From assembly GCA_943331145.2 (NCBI GenBank), contig CALQKL020000135.1:1-6239 (forward strand): a DNA stretch of 6,239 bases, written 5' to 3'. The notes under the pieces were generated by a model that did not search any database, had not been told where the DNA came from, and was given only the letters and a program-made list of their open reading frames with translations. The translations under genes were made by a program, and so were the position numbers. Source of the stretch: Chitinophaga pinensis (GTDB taxonomy: Bacteria > Bacteroidota > Bacteroidia > Chitinophagales > Chitinophagaceae). Shown piece after piece: positions 1-6,239 of the stretch. The first letter of the stretch is position 1; each line of letters begins with the position of its first letter.

Positions 1-20
1 GGGGGGTGGTACCGGGGAGG
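1..20. other. G-rich left edge of the window
   Basis: Sixteen of the first 20 bases are G or C, and the next 27 bases contain only two C and no G. The switch is abrupt. The stretch contains GGTACC and GGAGG, but GGAGG lies 27 bases before the first start codon and is too far away to be its ribosome binding site. One forward frame stays open from base 1 to a TAA at 46-48 that overlaps the next ATG as TAATG, so this could be the tail of an upstream gene, but 15 codons is too little to claim one. It could equally be an assembly edge or a recombination junction. Confidence 0.3.
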
Positions 21-47
21 AAAAATTATTAATTTAAATTACACATA

Positions 48-440
48 ATGAAACATATAGAAGTTGTTGCTGCAATTATAAAAAATGATGATAAGATTCT
101 TTGTGTGCAACGAAATGAAAATAAATTATCATACATTTCCAAAAAGTATGAATTTCCTGGTGGCAAAATGGAAGCCAACGAAACAAAGATCGAAACAATT
201 GTTAGAGAAATAAAAGAAGAACTTGCAATGGATATTATTGTACATGAAGAGTATTTAACAGTTACTCATCAGTACCCAGATTTCTTATTAACCATGCATA
301 GTTTTATCTGTACTTGTAATAATAGAGATCTGACATTAAACGAACACATAGATTACAAATGGCTTAAAACGGATGAGCTTGAAGACTTGGATTGGGCTGC
401 CGCTGATATACCAATTGTAAATAAACTTATAGCAAATTAA
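48..440 (+). CDS. Nudix hydrolase, NudG/MutT-like (deoxy)nucleoside triphosphate pyrophosphohydrolase
   Basis: This cytosolic enzyme of 130 residues should hydrolyse a (deoxy)nucleoside triphosphate to the monophosphate and pyrophosphate. The Nudix box G-x5-E-x7-REUxEExGU is visible from G39 to M61, with E45, R53, E54, E57 and E58 in place. The usual glycine near its end is A60, a small change that should still fit the helix. From memory, the opening IEVVAAII and the C-terminal AADIPIV resemble E. coli NudG (CTP pyrophosphohydrolase, 135 residues, active on 5-methyl-dCTP and oxidised nucleotides) more than MutT itself; this is recall, not an alignment. The start is fixed by an in-frame TAA at 30-32. 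No Shine-Dalgarno sequence is present. The stop codon is one base before the ATG of the SauUSI-like gene, so the two are probably translated from one message. Substrate is not provable from sequence; 8-oxo-dGTP is the main alternative. Confidence 0.93.
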   Translation: MKHIEVVAAIIKNDDKILCVQRNENKLSYISKKYEFPGGKMEANETKIETIVREIKEELAMDIIVHEEYLTVTHQYPDFLLTMHSFICTCNNRDLTLNEHIDYKWLKTDELEDLDWAAADIPIVNKLIAN

Positions 441-441
441 A

Positions 442-3309
442 ATGGAATTTTTAAAAACCGCTTTATCCGATAGTTTACAAAAGGGCTTTATCAATCACCT
501 TAATCATTCGGGAAATGAATATCTTCCTCAATTAGTTTTAAATGATAAAGTGGCAGGGAAAAAAGTACTCACGACTATTGATGGAGGGTTAAGGCAATGT
601 GAAGAGTTTTGGTTCTCTGTTGCATTCGTTACAACTAGTGGAGTAGCAACAATTATTAATAGATTAATTGAACTTGAAAAGAAAAAAGTAAAGGGAAAAA
701 TGCTTGTTTCTCAATACCTCAATTTCAGCCAACCTGAAGCATTAAAGCAAATCCTAAAATTTCAAAATATTGAATTAAAAATAGCTACTCAAGGTAATTT
801 TCATTCTAAAGGTTACCTGTTTTTAAAGGGGCAAATTAATGACTTGATTATAGGCAGCAGTAATCTAACAGCTAATGCTCTTTGTGAGAATACAGAATGG
901 AATTTGAAGATTTCTGCAACTACAGAAAGCTATATAATCAATAATGTTATCAAAGAGTTTACAAATGAATTTGAAAAAGCAAAAGCTGTAACAAAAGAAT
1001 ATATCACAGAGTATGAACTGATTTATAAAAAACAATATGATACATATAAAGCTATAAATTCTACACTAAACAGAATTGAGATAGTTTCTCCAAATGATAT
1101 GCAGGTTGAGGCTTTAGAAAGCTTACAGAAACTTAGAGTTCAAGGTAAAAGAAAAGCACTATTGATTTCGGCAACTGGAACAGGTAAAACATATTTATCG
1201 GCATTTGATGCTAAATCGTTTAATCCGAAACGATTTCTATTTGTTGTACATCGTTTAAATATTGCCAAGGCTGCAATGAAAACTTTTAAGGTTGTATTTG
1301 GAGAATCGAAATCAATGGGAATTTATTCTGGCGATACGAAAGAATTAGATAAGGAATTTATATTTTCAACAATACAAACAATTTCAAAATCAGAACATCT
1401 AAAACAATTTAACAAAGAACACTTTGATTACATAGTTATTGATGAAACACATAGGGCCGGTGCAGATTCATATCAAAACATACTAAACTATTTCAATCCG
1501 AAATTTCTTCTAGGAATGACAGCAACTCCTGAAAGAACAGACGGCTTTGATATTTTTAAATTATTTGAACACACAATCGCTTATGAAATAAGACTTCATA
1601 AAGCGATGGAAGAAAACATGCTAAGTCCTTTTCATTATTATGGAGTTACAGATATTATTGTTGATGGCGAAGAATTAGAAGAAAAGGCAGATTTTAATAA
1701 GTTGACATCTAAGGAAAGGGTAGATAAAATAATTCAAACAGCAAATCTTTATGGATGTGATGATGGGGTTGTGCGGGGGTTAATATTTTGTTCAAGAATT
1801 GATGAATGTGTAGAACTTTCAAATGCATTTAATAAAAGAGGATTTAAAACTAAAGCATTAACGGGTGACAATACAGAATCGGAAAGAGCAGAAGCAATTA
1901 CTTTACTTGAATCAGATGATGAAAATGAAAAGCTTGATTATATTTTTACAGTTGATATTTTTAATGAGGGGGTTGATATACCAAGGGTTAATCAAGTAAT
2001 TATGTTAAGACCAACTCAATCAGCCATAATTTTTGTTCAACAACTTGGAAGAGGTTTGAGAAAAGTTTCTGATAAAGAGTACTTAACTGTTATAGATTTC
2101 ATCGGTAATTATATTAATAGTTACCTGATACCAATTGCATTGTATGGGGATACAACTTACAATAAGGACACTTTGCGAAAATTAATATCAAGTGGAAGCA
2201 GCTTAATTCCAGGATCATCCACAATAAATTTTGATGAAATTTCTCAAAAGAGAATTTTTGATTCTATTGATTCAGCAAAAATGGATCGAATGAAAGATTT
2301 AAAAAACGACTATGAATTATTGAAATATAAGTTAGGAAGAATTCCAATGATGATTGACTTTTTAGAACATGGTTCAAGAGATCCTCAATTATATGTAAAC
2401 TATTCAAAGTCATATTTCAATTTTGTAGCCACACAAGAAACAGATCTTTTTTCGAAATTAAACGCATCTCAAAAAAAATATTTAGAATTTGTTTCAATGG
2501 AAATTGCAAATGCAAAACGAATTGAAGAGGTAGTTATTTTAAAATCGATTTTAAATCAAAAGGAGATTGGAATTGGTTATTTGAAAAGCATTATAAAAGA
2601 TGAATATGGCATTAATTTATCAGATGCAACATTGGAATCTTGCTTAAGAAATATCAATTTCGATTTCATAAGAAAACCACAAAAAGTAATACAAAAGATA
2701 GGCTCGAAATTATTTTTGGAATTAGACTTTAAAAAAATATTGGATAACGAGATATTTATAAATTATTTTAAAGACGTATTGAATTTCGCAGAAAAAAAAT
2801 TTAAAAAACAATTCTCCATTGATAAATATATTGAAGGGTTTATTTTATATCAGAAATATTCAAGAAAAGATGTTGCAAGAATTTTAAATTGGGAATTTAA
2901 TGAAGAGTCAACAATGTACGGGTATAGAATAAAGTATGGTACATGTCCCATATTTGTAAATTACCACAAAGAAGATGATATTGCGGCGTCGACAAAATTT
3001 GAAGATAAATTCATTAACAACAATGAGTTTCAATGGTTTTCTAAACCAAGAAGAAGATTAGACAGTGATGATGTTGTTTCTATAAAAAATCATGAAAATA
3101 CCAGTTTATTGTTGCCATTATTCGTAAAGAAAAGTAATGGAGAAGGTGATGATTTTTATTACATGGGAAATGTAACACCTATTGATGATAGTTTTACCCA
3201 AACTTCAATAAAAGACAATAATAATAATGATGTGCCTGTTGTTATGATAAGGCTTTCAATGAATCAACCAGTAGAGGATACTATATACAATTACATAACT
3301 AATGAATAA
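442..3309 (+). CDS. SauUSI-like type IV modification-dependent restriction enzyme (PLD nuclease + SF2 helicase + DUF3427)
   Basis: The domain order and the length (955 residues) match SauUSI of Staphylococcus aureus (about 953), an ATP-dependent enzyme that cuts DNA containing 5-methyl- or 5-hydroxymethylcytosine. Residues ~45-165 form a PLD-type nuclease: H121-S-K123, then GSSN (138-141) and E152, the H-x-K...N...E variant without the classical Asp. There is one motif per chain, so a dimer is expected to build the active site. Residues ~215-560 are an SF2 translocase: Q-motif around Q221, Walker A ATGTGKT (244-250), DETH (334-337), TAT (360-362) and motif VI QQLGRGLR (533-540). The C-terminal ~390 residues include the DUF3427 signature, YSRKD (806-810) with a W and YGY following and TCPIFVNYHK (834-843); this part is thought to recognise the modified base. 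All motifs are intact and the frame is open through two runs of eight A. The gene starts one base after the Nudix stop. Mokosh type II also joins helicase and PLD domains, but the DUF3427 end favours SauUSI. Target specificity is inferred. Confidence 0.9.
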   Translation: MEFLKTALSDSLQKGFINHLNHSGNEYLPQLVLNDKVAGKKVLTTIDGGLRQCEEFWFSVAFVTTSGVATIINRLIELEKKKVKGKMLVSQYLNFSQPEALKQILKFQNIELKIATQGNFHSKGYLFLKGQINDLIIGSSNLTANALCENTEWNLKISATTESYIINNVIKEFTNEFEKAKAVTKEYITEYELIYKKQYDTYKAINSTLNRIEIVSPNDMQVEALESLQKLRVQGKRKALLISATGTGKTYLSAFDAKSFNPKRFLFVVHRLNIAKAAMKTFKVVFGESKSMGIYSGDTKELDKEFIFSTIQTISKSEHLKQFNKEHFDYIVIDETHRAGADSYQNILNYFNPKFLLGMTATPERTDGFDIFKLFEHTIAYEIRLHKAMEENMLSPFHYYGVTDIIVDGEELEEKADFNKLTSKERVDKIIQTANLYGCDDGVVRGLIFCSRIDECVELSNAFNKRGFKTKALTGDNTESERAEAITLLESDDENEKLDYIFTVDIFNEGVDIPRVNQVIMLRPTQSAIIFVQQLGRGLRKVSDKEYLTVIDFIGNYINSYLIPIALYGDTTYNKDTLRKLISSGSSLIPGSSTINFDEISQKRIFDSIDSAKMDRMKDLKNDYELLKYKLGRIPMMIDFLEHGSRDPQLYVNYSKSYFNFVATQETDLFSKLNASQKKYLEFVSMEIANAKRIEEVVILKSILNQKEIGIGYLKSIIKDEYGINLSDATLESCLRNINFDFIRKPQKVIQKIGSKLFLELDFKKILDNEIFINYFKDVLNFAEKKFKKQFSIDKYIEGFILYQKYSRKDVARILNWEFNEESTMYGYRIKYGTCPIFVNYHKEDDIAASTKFEDKFINNNEFQWFSKPRRRLDSDDVVSIKNHENTSLLLPLFVKKSNGEGDDFYYMGNVTPIDDSFTQTSIKDNNNNDVPVVMIRLSMNQPVEDTIYNYITNE

Positions 3310-3320
3310 TTTTAATTATT
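3305..3320 (+). terminator. AT-only inverted repeat over the stop of the SauUSI-like gene
   Basis: The arms AATAATT and AATTATT are perfect reverse complements separated by TT, and they overlap the TAA stop codon at 3307-3309. The hairpin has only A-U pairs and no clear U tract after it, so as an intrinsic terminator it is weak. In DNA this AT-rich, such repeats also arise by chance. Confidence 0.2.
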
Positions 3321-3333
3321 TTAAAAGTAACAA

Positions 3334-3506
3334 ATGACAATAGAAGAATTTAAATCGTTAAAAAAAATAAATGATTAATATTACTCCGGAAAACATCAAT
3401 CAGAAATAAATCACGGCTCCATAAAATAGCTGTTAAAATATTAAATAACAAAAAATATATTCTAAATTCCTTGGAATTTATTTATTTGAAAAAGTCAAAA
3501 AAATAG
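3334..3506 (+). pseudogene. Possible decayed small gene between the two restriction genes
   Basis: An ATG at 3334 opens 14 codons (MTIEEFKSLKKIND) before a TAA at 3376-3378. The same frame then continues through YYSGKHQSEINHGSIK to a TAG at 3427-3429. One extra A in the run at 3423-3426 would join it to a frame that is open from 3426 to a TAG at 3504-3506, reading IAVKILNNKKYILNSLEF and on. The pieces look protein-like in composition, but at this A+T content open stretches of about 25 codons are not rare, and I recognise no family. It may simply be intergenic DNA. Confidence 0.2.
3463..3480. promoter_or_regulatory. Perfect inverted repeat upstream of the DUF262 gene
   Basis: TAAATTCC and GGAATTTA are exact reverse complements around a TT spacer, ending 41 bases before the DUF262 start codon. 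An 8+8 palindrome including two G-C pairs per arm suits a dimeric repressor operator. It is also followed by TTATTTATTTG, so it could act as a weak terminator for the upstream operon. I saw no copy of the palindrome elsewhere in the window. No convincing Bacteroidota-type promoter (TTG with TAnnTTTG) could be fitted beside it. Confidence 0.35.
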
Positions 3507-3521
3507 AAAAGAAAAATTGAT

Positions 3522-5318
3522 ATGCAAACACAGAAATACTCAGTTAATCAACATCAGATTTCGACATTCCTTGCTTTCGTAAAAGATGGACAAATTGCGA
3601 TACCGGAAGTGCAACGACCTTTCGTATGGGATGGATCAAAAGTTAGAGATTTGATGGATAGTCTTTATAAAGGATATCCAATAGGCTATGTGATAACCTG
3701 GCAAAATCCCAATGTTCGTTTAAAGGATGGCAAGCTATCTGAAGGAAAGAAAATATTAATTGATGGGCAACAGAGAATCACTGCATTACGTGCTGCAGTT
3801 TTGGGTGAATATGTTGTAAATAAGGAGTACGATAAAGTAAGAATTAAAATCGCTTTTAATCCAAAGACTGAATCTTTTGAAGTACAAAACCCTGCCATAT
3901 TAAAAGATAAACTGTGGATACCAGATATTTCAGAAGTCATTAATTCGGGAAGCATTATTCAAATTGTTAGAAAATACCTGGAGATGAATCCGGATATTGA
4001 CCCAGATTTAGTTGAAAGGAATATCAGTAGTTTATTAGCTATACAGCATAAGCAAATTGGTACCATTGATTTAGCGCATGATTTGGATATTGACACTGTT
4101 ACTGAAATATTTATTAGAATTAATTCGCAAGGGGTTGTTTTATCGCAAGCTGATTTCGCGATGAGTAAAATTGCATCAAATGAAAAATTGAACGGTCCAA
4201 ATTTGAGAAAAGCAATTGATTACTTCTGTCACCTTTGTGTTGCACCACAATTTTATGAGCATATTAGAGACAATGATAAGCAGTTTGCCAGTACAGATTA
4301 TTTCAATGCAATGAAATGGCTAAAAGACGAAAGAGATGATTTGTATGATCCAAGCTACAATGATATGCTAAGAGTTGCTTTTACTTCAGAATTTCAAAGA
4401 GGTCGAATGTCTGATTTGGTAAGTTTATTATCAGGTAGAAACTTTGAAACGAGAGAGTTTGAAGAGGAAATTGCTGCTAAAACATTTGAGAGAATGAAGC
4501 AATCAACTTTAAAATTTATGAATGAAACAAATTTCAAGAGATTTGTAATGATTATTCGCTCAGCAGGATTTATTTCACCAGACTTGATACGCTCACAGAA
4601 TGCATTGGACTTTGCTTATATCATATACCTTAAACTTAGAGATGATAATGACATATCGCAAGCAGAAATTTCTAGATTGGTATCAAGGTGGTTTGTTTTT
4701 TCTGTTTTAACTGGTAGATATGGGAATTCACCGGAGAGCAGATTTGATTATGACATCAAGCAAATCGCAAACAGACCCTTTAAAGAATATCTAGAGTCTG
4801 TTGAGAAAGCCGAACTTTCTGATTCCTTCTGGAACTTTGGTTTAACTCAAAGATTGGATACCTCTGTTGCCAGTAGTCCACTCTTTCACGTTTTTCAAGC
4901 AAGTATGGTAAAAGGACAGGATAAAGGTTTTCTATCAAGGGATATAACAGTAGCTGACATTATTTTGTATAAGGGAGATATTCATCACATTTTCCCTAAG
5001 AATTATCTAAAGAAAAACAATAAATCTCGTGGAGAATATAATCAGATTGCCAATTATGTTTTGATGCAACAAGAAATAAATATCGCCATTGGCGCAAAGT
5101 CTCCGGATGTTTATTTCAATGAATTGAAACAACAATGTGAAGGTGGAAAATTGAAATATGGTGGCATAGAAAAAATAGATGAGTTACAAAAAAATCTAGA
5201 AACACATTGTATCCCACTTTCTATTTTCGAATTGACAGTTGATGGTTATGATACATTTTTAGAAGAAAGGCGTCAATTAATGGCGAATAAGATAAGAGAG
5301 TATTATTACAGTTTATAA
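3522..5318 (+). CDS. DUF262 and DUF1524 domain nuclease (GmrSD/SspE/BrxU group)
   Basis: This is a 598-residue two-domain protein. The N-terminal DUF262 domain (~10-215) is a ParB-like NTPase. It shows IPEVQRPFVWD (27-37), the nucleotide-binding DGQQR motif (81-85), and IFIRINSQG (196-204). A helical middle leads to a C-terminal DUF1524 HNH/His-Me-type nuclease with DIHHIFP (486-492) and conserved Asn at N507, N511 and N520. Both catalytic signatures are intact. Family members include GmrSD (cuts glucosylated hydroxymethylcytosine DNA), SspE (nicks DNA, stimulated by phosphorothioate sites) and BrxU. No dnd/ssp modification genes or BREX genes are in the window, which favours a stand-alone type IV role over SspE. 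The ATG follows an A-rich leader without a Shine-Dalgarno, and the in-frame TAG at 3504-3506 excludes a longer form. The gap of 212 bases to the upstream gene suggests its own promoter. The exact DNA modification sensed cannot be told. Confidence 0.88.
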   Translation: MQTQKYSVNQHQISTFLAFVKDGQIAIPEVQRPFVWDGSKVRDLMDSLYKGYPIGYVITWQNPNVRLKDGKLSEGKKILIDGQQRITALRAAVLGEYVVNKEYDKVRIKIAFNPKTESFEVQNPAILKDKLWIPDISEVINSGSIIQIVRKYLEMNPDIDPDLVERNISSLLAIQHKQIGTIDLAHDLDIDTVTEIFIRINSQGVVLSQADFAMSKIASNEKLNGPNLRKAIDYFCHLCVAPQFYEHIRDNDKQFASTDYFNAMKWLKDERDDLYDPSYNDMLRVAFTSEFQRGRMSDLVSLLSGRNFETREFEEEIAAKTFERMKQSTLKFMNETNFKRFVMIIRSAGFISPDLIRSQNALDFAYIIYLKLRDDNDISQAEISRLVSRWFVFSVLTGRYGNSPESRFDYDIKQIANRPFKEYLESVEKAELSDSFWNFGLTQRLDTSVASSPLFHVFQASMVKGQDKGFLSRDITVADIILYKGDIHHIFPKNYLKKNNKSRGEYNQIANYVLMQQEINIAIGAKSPDVYFNELKQQCEGGKLKYGGIEKIDELQKNLETHCIPLSIFELTVDGYDTFLEERRQLMANKIREYYYSL

Positions 5319-5354
5319 ATTTATATTGAACTTATCCAAAACAAACTTTAATAA

Positions 5355-5616
5355 ATGCAAACACTAAAAATTGTAATCAAGAAAATTTATTTTGATCAAA
5401 TTGCTTCGGGAGAAAATAAAATCGAATATTGTGGTGTAAAACCAATTTGGCAATCAAGATTTTACGATGCAAATTGTAAAAAAGAAATTATGACAACATT
5501 GAATTTATTTATGGCTACAATGTTGATGCTAAGCGAATGATTGCAAAGTTTGAGGGATTTGAAAAAAGGGCATGAAGTATAACATCAAAGTGGGGAAGAT
5601 TCTCAAAATAAGTTAG
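5355..5616 (+). pseudogene. ASCH-domain protein gene, broken by two -1 frameshifts
   Basis: The first 43 codons read as the start of a small ASCH protein (PUA/EVE-like fold, nucleic-acid or modified-nucleoside binding): IKKIYFDQIASGENKIEY, then KPIWQSRFYD. The frame then goes wrong and ends at 5540. Adding one A to the A6 run at 5478-5483 restores RNYDNIEFIYGYNVDAKRM up to a TGA at 5573-5575. Adding one A to a second A6 run at 5562-5567 restores KGMKYNIKVGKILKIS, ending at TAG 5614-5616. The repaired protein has 87 residues and runs from the typical start to the typical IKLGKIL-like end of the family. Residue 26 is Cys in EYC where I expect Arg (EYR), a further hint of decay. The start lies 36 bases after the DUF262 gene, so it may share its transcript. 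Without slippage, only a truncated 61-residue product is made. Confidence 0.8.
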
Positions 5617-5629
5617 TAAATATTTTCCA

Positions 5630-6226
5630 TCACCCCACCACCGGATAATAAATCTCACCCCAATCCTCTTCCCAATGCTCCATCATAATATCAATAATAA
5701 TTGGGATAAAAAGTTTGAGAATATTACAAGCATCACGAACCTGAGCACGATTCACTTTGCTTTTATAAGTGGCGCCGCCGTGCATGATTTGGTTGCGAAG
5801 GGTGTACAATCTATCGAGAACAACTTCAATTAATTTATCCACTTCGATTTTTGAGAGAAAGCGTTGCGCATCTTCATTGGATTTATCAAATAGTTTTTTC
5901 CAGTTTACATTTTCGCCACGTTGGGCATCCCAAAAAGGTTTGTAAATAAATTCGTTTTGGATAATGAGACGCACCGGTCCGGAGAATTTTTGCCAAAGCA
6001 AATTATAGAAACGCTTCTCATGGTCATGGCTTACTAATTTTGAAATAAAATCATTGAACTGCTTTCTTTCCGTCAAATCATTTTCAGATTTTTCATCAAT
6101 GGCATAACAGGCATTATAAGAAACCCAAAGCGCAATAAATTGCAAATCAAGATTGGTAGCGTTTTCCTCCGCACACTTCAGCCAGCTAATCGCACGGTGA
6201 AGACGCACGGTCAGGGTTTCTGGCAT
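5630..6226 (-). CDS. HEPN-domain protein with R-x4-H RNase-type motif
   Basis: This is an all-helical protein of 198 residues. Near the C-terminus LRNQIMHGG carries R144-N145-x3-H149, the R-x4-6-H signature of HEPN ribonucleases and toxins. The N-terminal RLHRAISWLKCAEE (8-21) followed by FIALWVSYNACYA (30-42) is typical of a widespread stand-alone bacterial HEPN family of about 200 residues. No nucleotidyltransferase (MNT) antitoxin lies downstream; upstream is outside the window. The ATG at 6226 fits the family start, but no in-frame stop is visible in the 13 bases before it, so a longer N-terminus cannot be excluded. The gene is convergent with the ASCH remnant, with 13 bases between their ends. 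It is richer in G+C than the genes to its left, so it is probably not part of the same island. RNA cleavage is possible from the motif but unproven; many members of this family have no known role. Confidence 0.82.
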   Translation of the reverse strand: MPETLTVRLHRAISWLKCAEENATNLDLQFIALWVSYNACYAIDEKSENDLTERKQFNDFISKLVSHDHEKRFYNLLWQKFSGPVRLIIQNEFIYKPFWDAQRGENVNWKKLFDKSNEDAQRFLSKIEVDKLIEVVLDRLYTLRNQIMHGGATYKSKVNRAQVRDACNILKLFIPIIIDIMMEHWEEDWGEIYYPVVG

Positions 6227-6239
6227 TTCTTTATGTGAC

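Noticed and set aside
1..30. The first bases look a little like the reverse complement of 5615-5640 (GGTGGT, then GGGG, then GGAAAA), as if the island had inverted terminal repeats.
   Set aside because: The match needs several gaps within about 25 bases and low-complexity G and A runs explain most of it.
442..3309. Assignment of the large protein to Mokosh type II or DISARM because it has helicase and PLD parts.
   Set aside because: The N-terminal PLD, the DUF3427 C-terminus and the length fit SauUSI, and no DISARM drm genes are present.
3686..3955. An 89-codon open frame on the minus strand inside the DUF262 gene.
   Set aside because: It lies fully antisense to the conserved DGQQR region of a well-supported gene, and its translation resembles no protein family I know.
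5355..5364. ATGCAAACAC occurs at the start of both the DUF262 gene (3522-3531) and the ASCH gene.
   Set aside because: The identity covers only ten bases, the leaders differ, and MQT is a plausible chance start for both proteins.
5478..5484. AAAAAAG resembles the A-AAA-AAG slippery site of programmed -1 frameshifting.
   Set aside because: The zero frame reads AAA AAA GAA, so the heptamer is in the wrong phase, and no clear stem-loop or pseudoknot stimulator follows. Two such events in an 87-codon gene would also be unusual.
5605..5626. AAAATA and TATTTT form an inverted repeat at the convergent gene ends, as a bidirectional terminator might.
   Set aside because: The arms are only six A/T pairs with a ten-base loop, too weak to call in such AT-rich DNA.

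Overview
The window is AT-rich and looks like accessory DNA from a member of the Bacteroidota. The evidence is strong A/T codon bias, start codons without Shine-Dalgarno sequences (A-rich leaders instead), and protein families common in that phylum. The phylum assignment is an inference. It holds four intact genes and one broken gene. None is a housekeeping marker that would fix the genus.

Left part (1-3309): a small Nudix hydrolase resembling E. coli NudG (CTP / 5-methyl-dCTP pyrophosphohydrolase) lies one base upstream of a 955-residue protein with the architecture of the type IV restriction enzyme SauUSI: a PLD nuclease domain, an SF2 helicase/translocase, and a DUF3427 C-terminal part. 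The two are almost certainly one translationally coupled operon. Middle (3310-3521): a 212-base gap with two short perfect inverted repeats and traces of what may be a decayed small gene. Next (3522-5318): a 598-residue DUF262 + DUF1524 protein (GmrSD/SspE/BrxU group), a second nuclease of the kind that responds to modified DNA. Then (5355-5616): an ASCH-domain gene broken by two -1 shifts, each at a run of six A followed by G. On the minus strand (5630-6226): a HEPN-domain protein with an R-x4-H RNase-type motif, convergent with the rest and clearly richer in G+C, so it is probably resident chromosome or a separately acquired gene.

Taken together, 48-5318 reads as a modification-dependent (type IV) restriction island. 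SauUSI-like enzymes cut DNA carrying 5-methyl- or 5-hydroxymethylcytosine, and DUF262/DUF1524 enzymes cut glucosylated-hmC or phosphorothioate DNA or are activated by modification. The most interesting idea is that the NudG-like enzyme removes 5-methyl-dCTP (or related modified dCTPs) from the nucleotide pool, so the host does not build the restriction target into its own DNA. That link is a hypothesis; the sequence shows only the tight coupling and the family resemblances.
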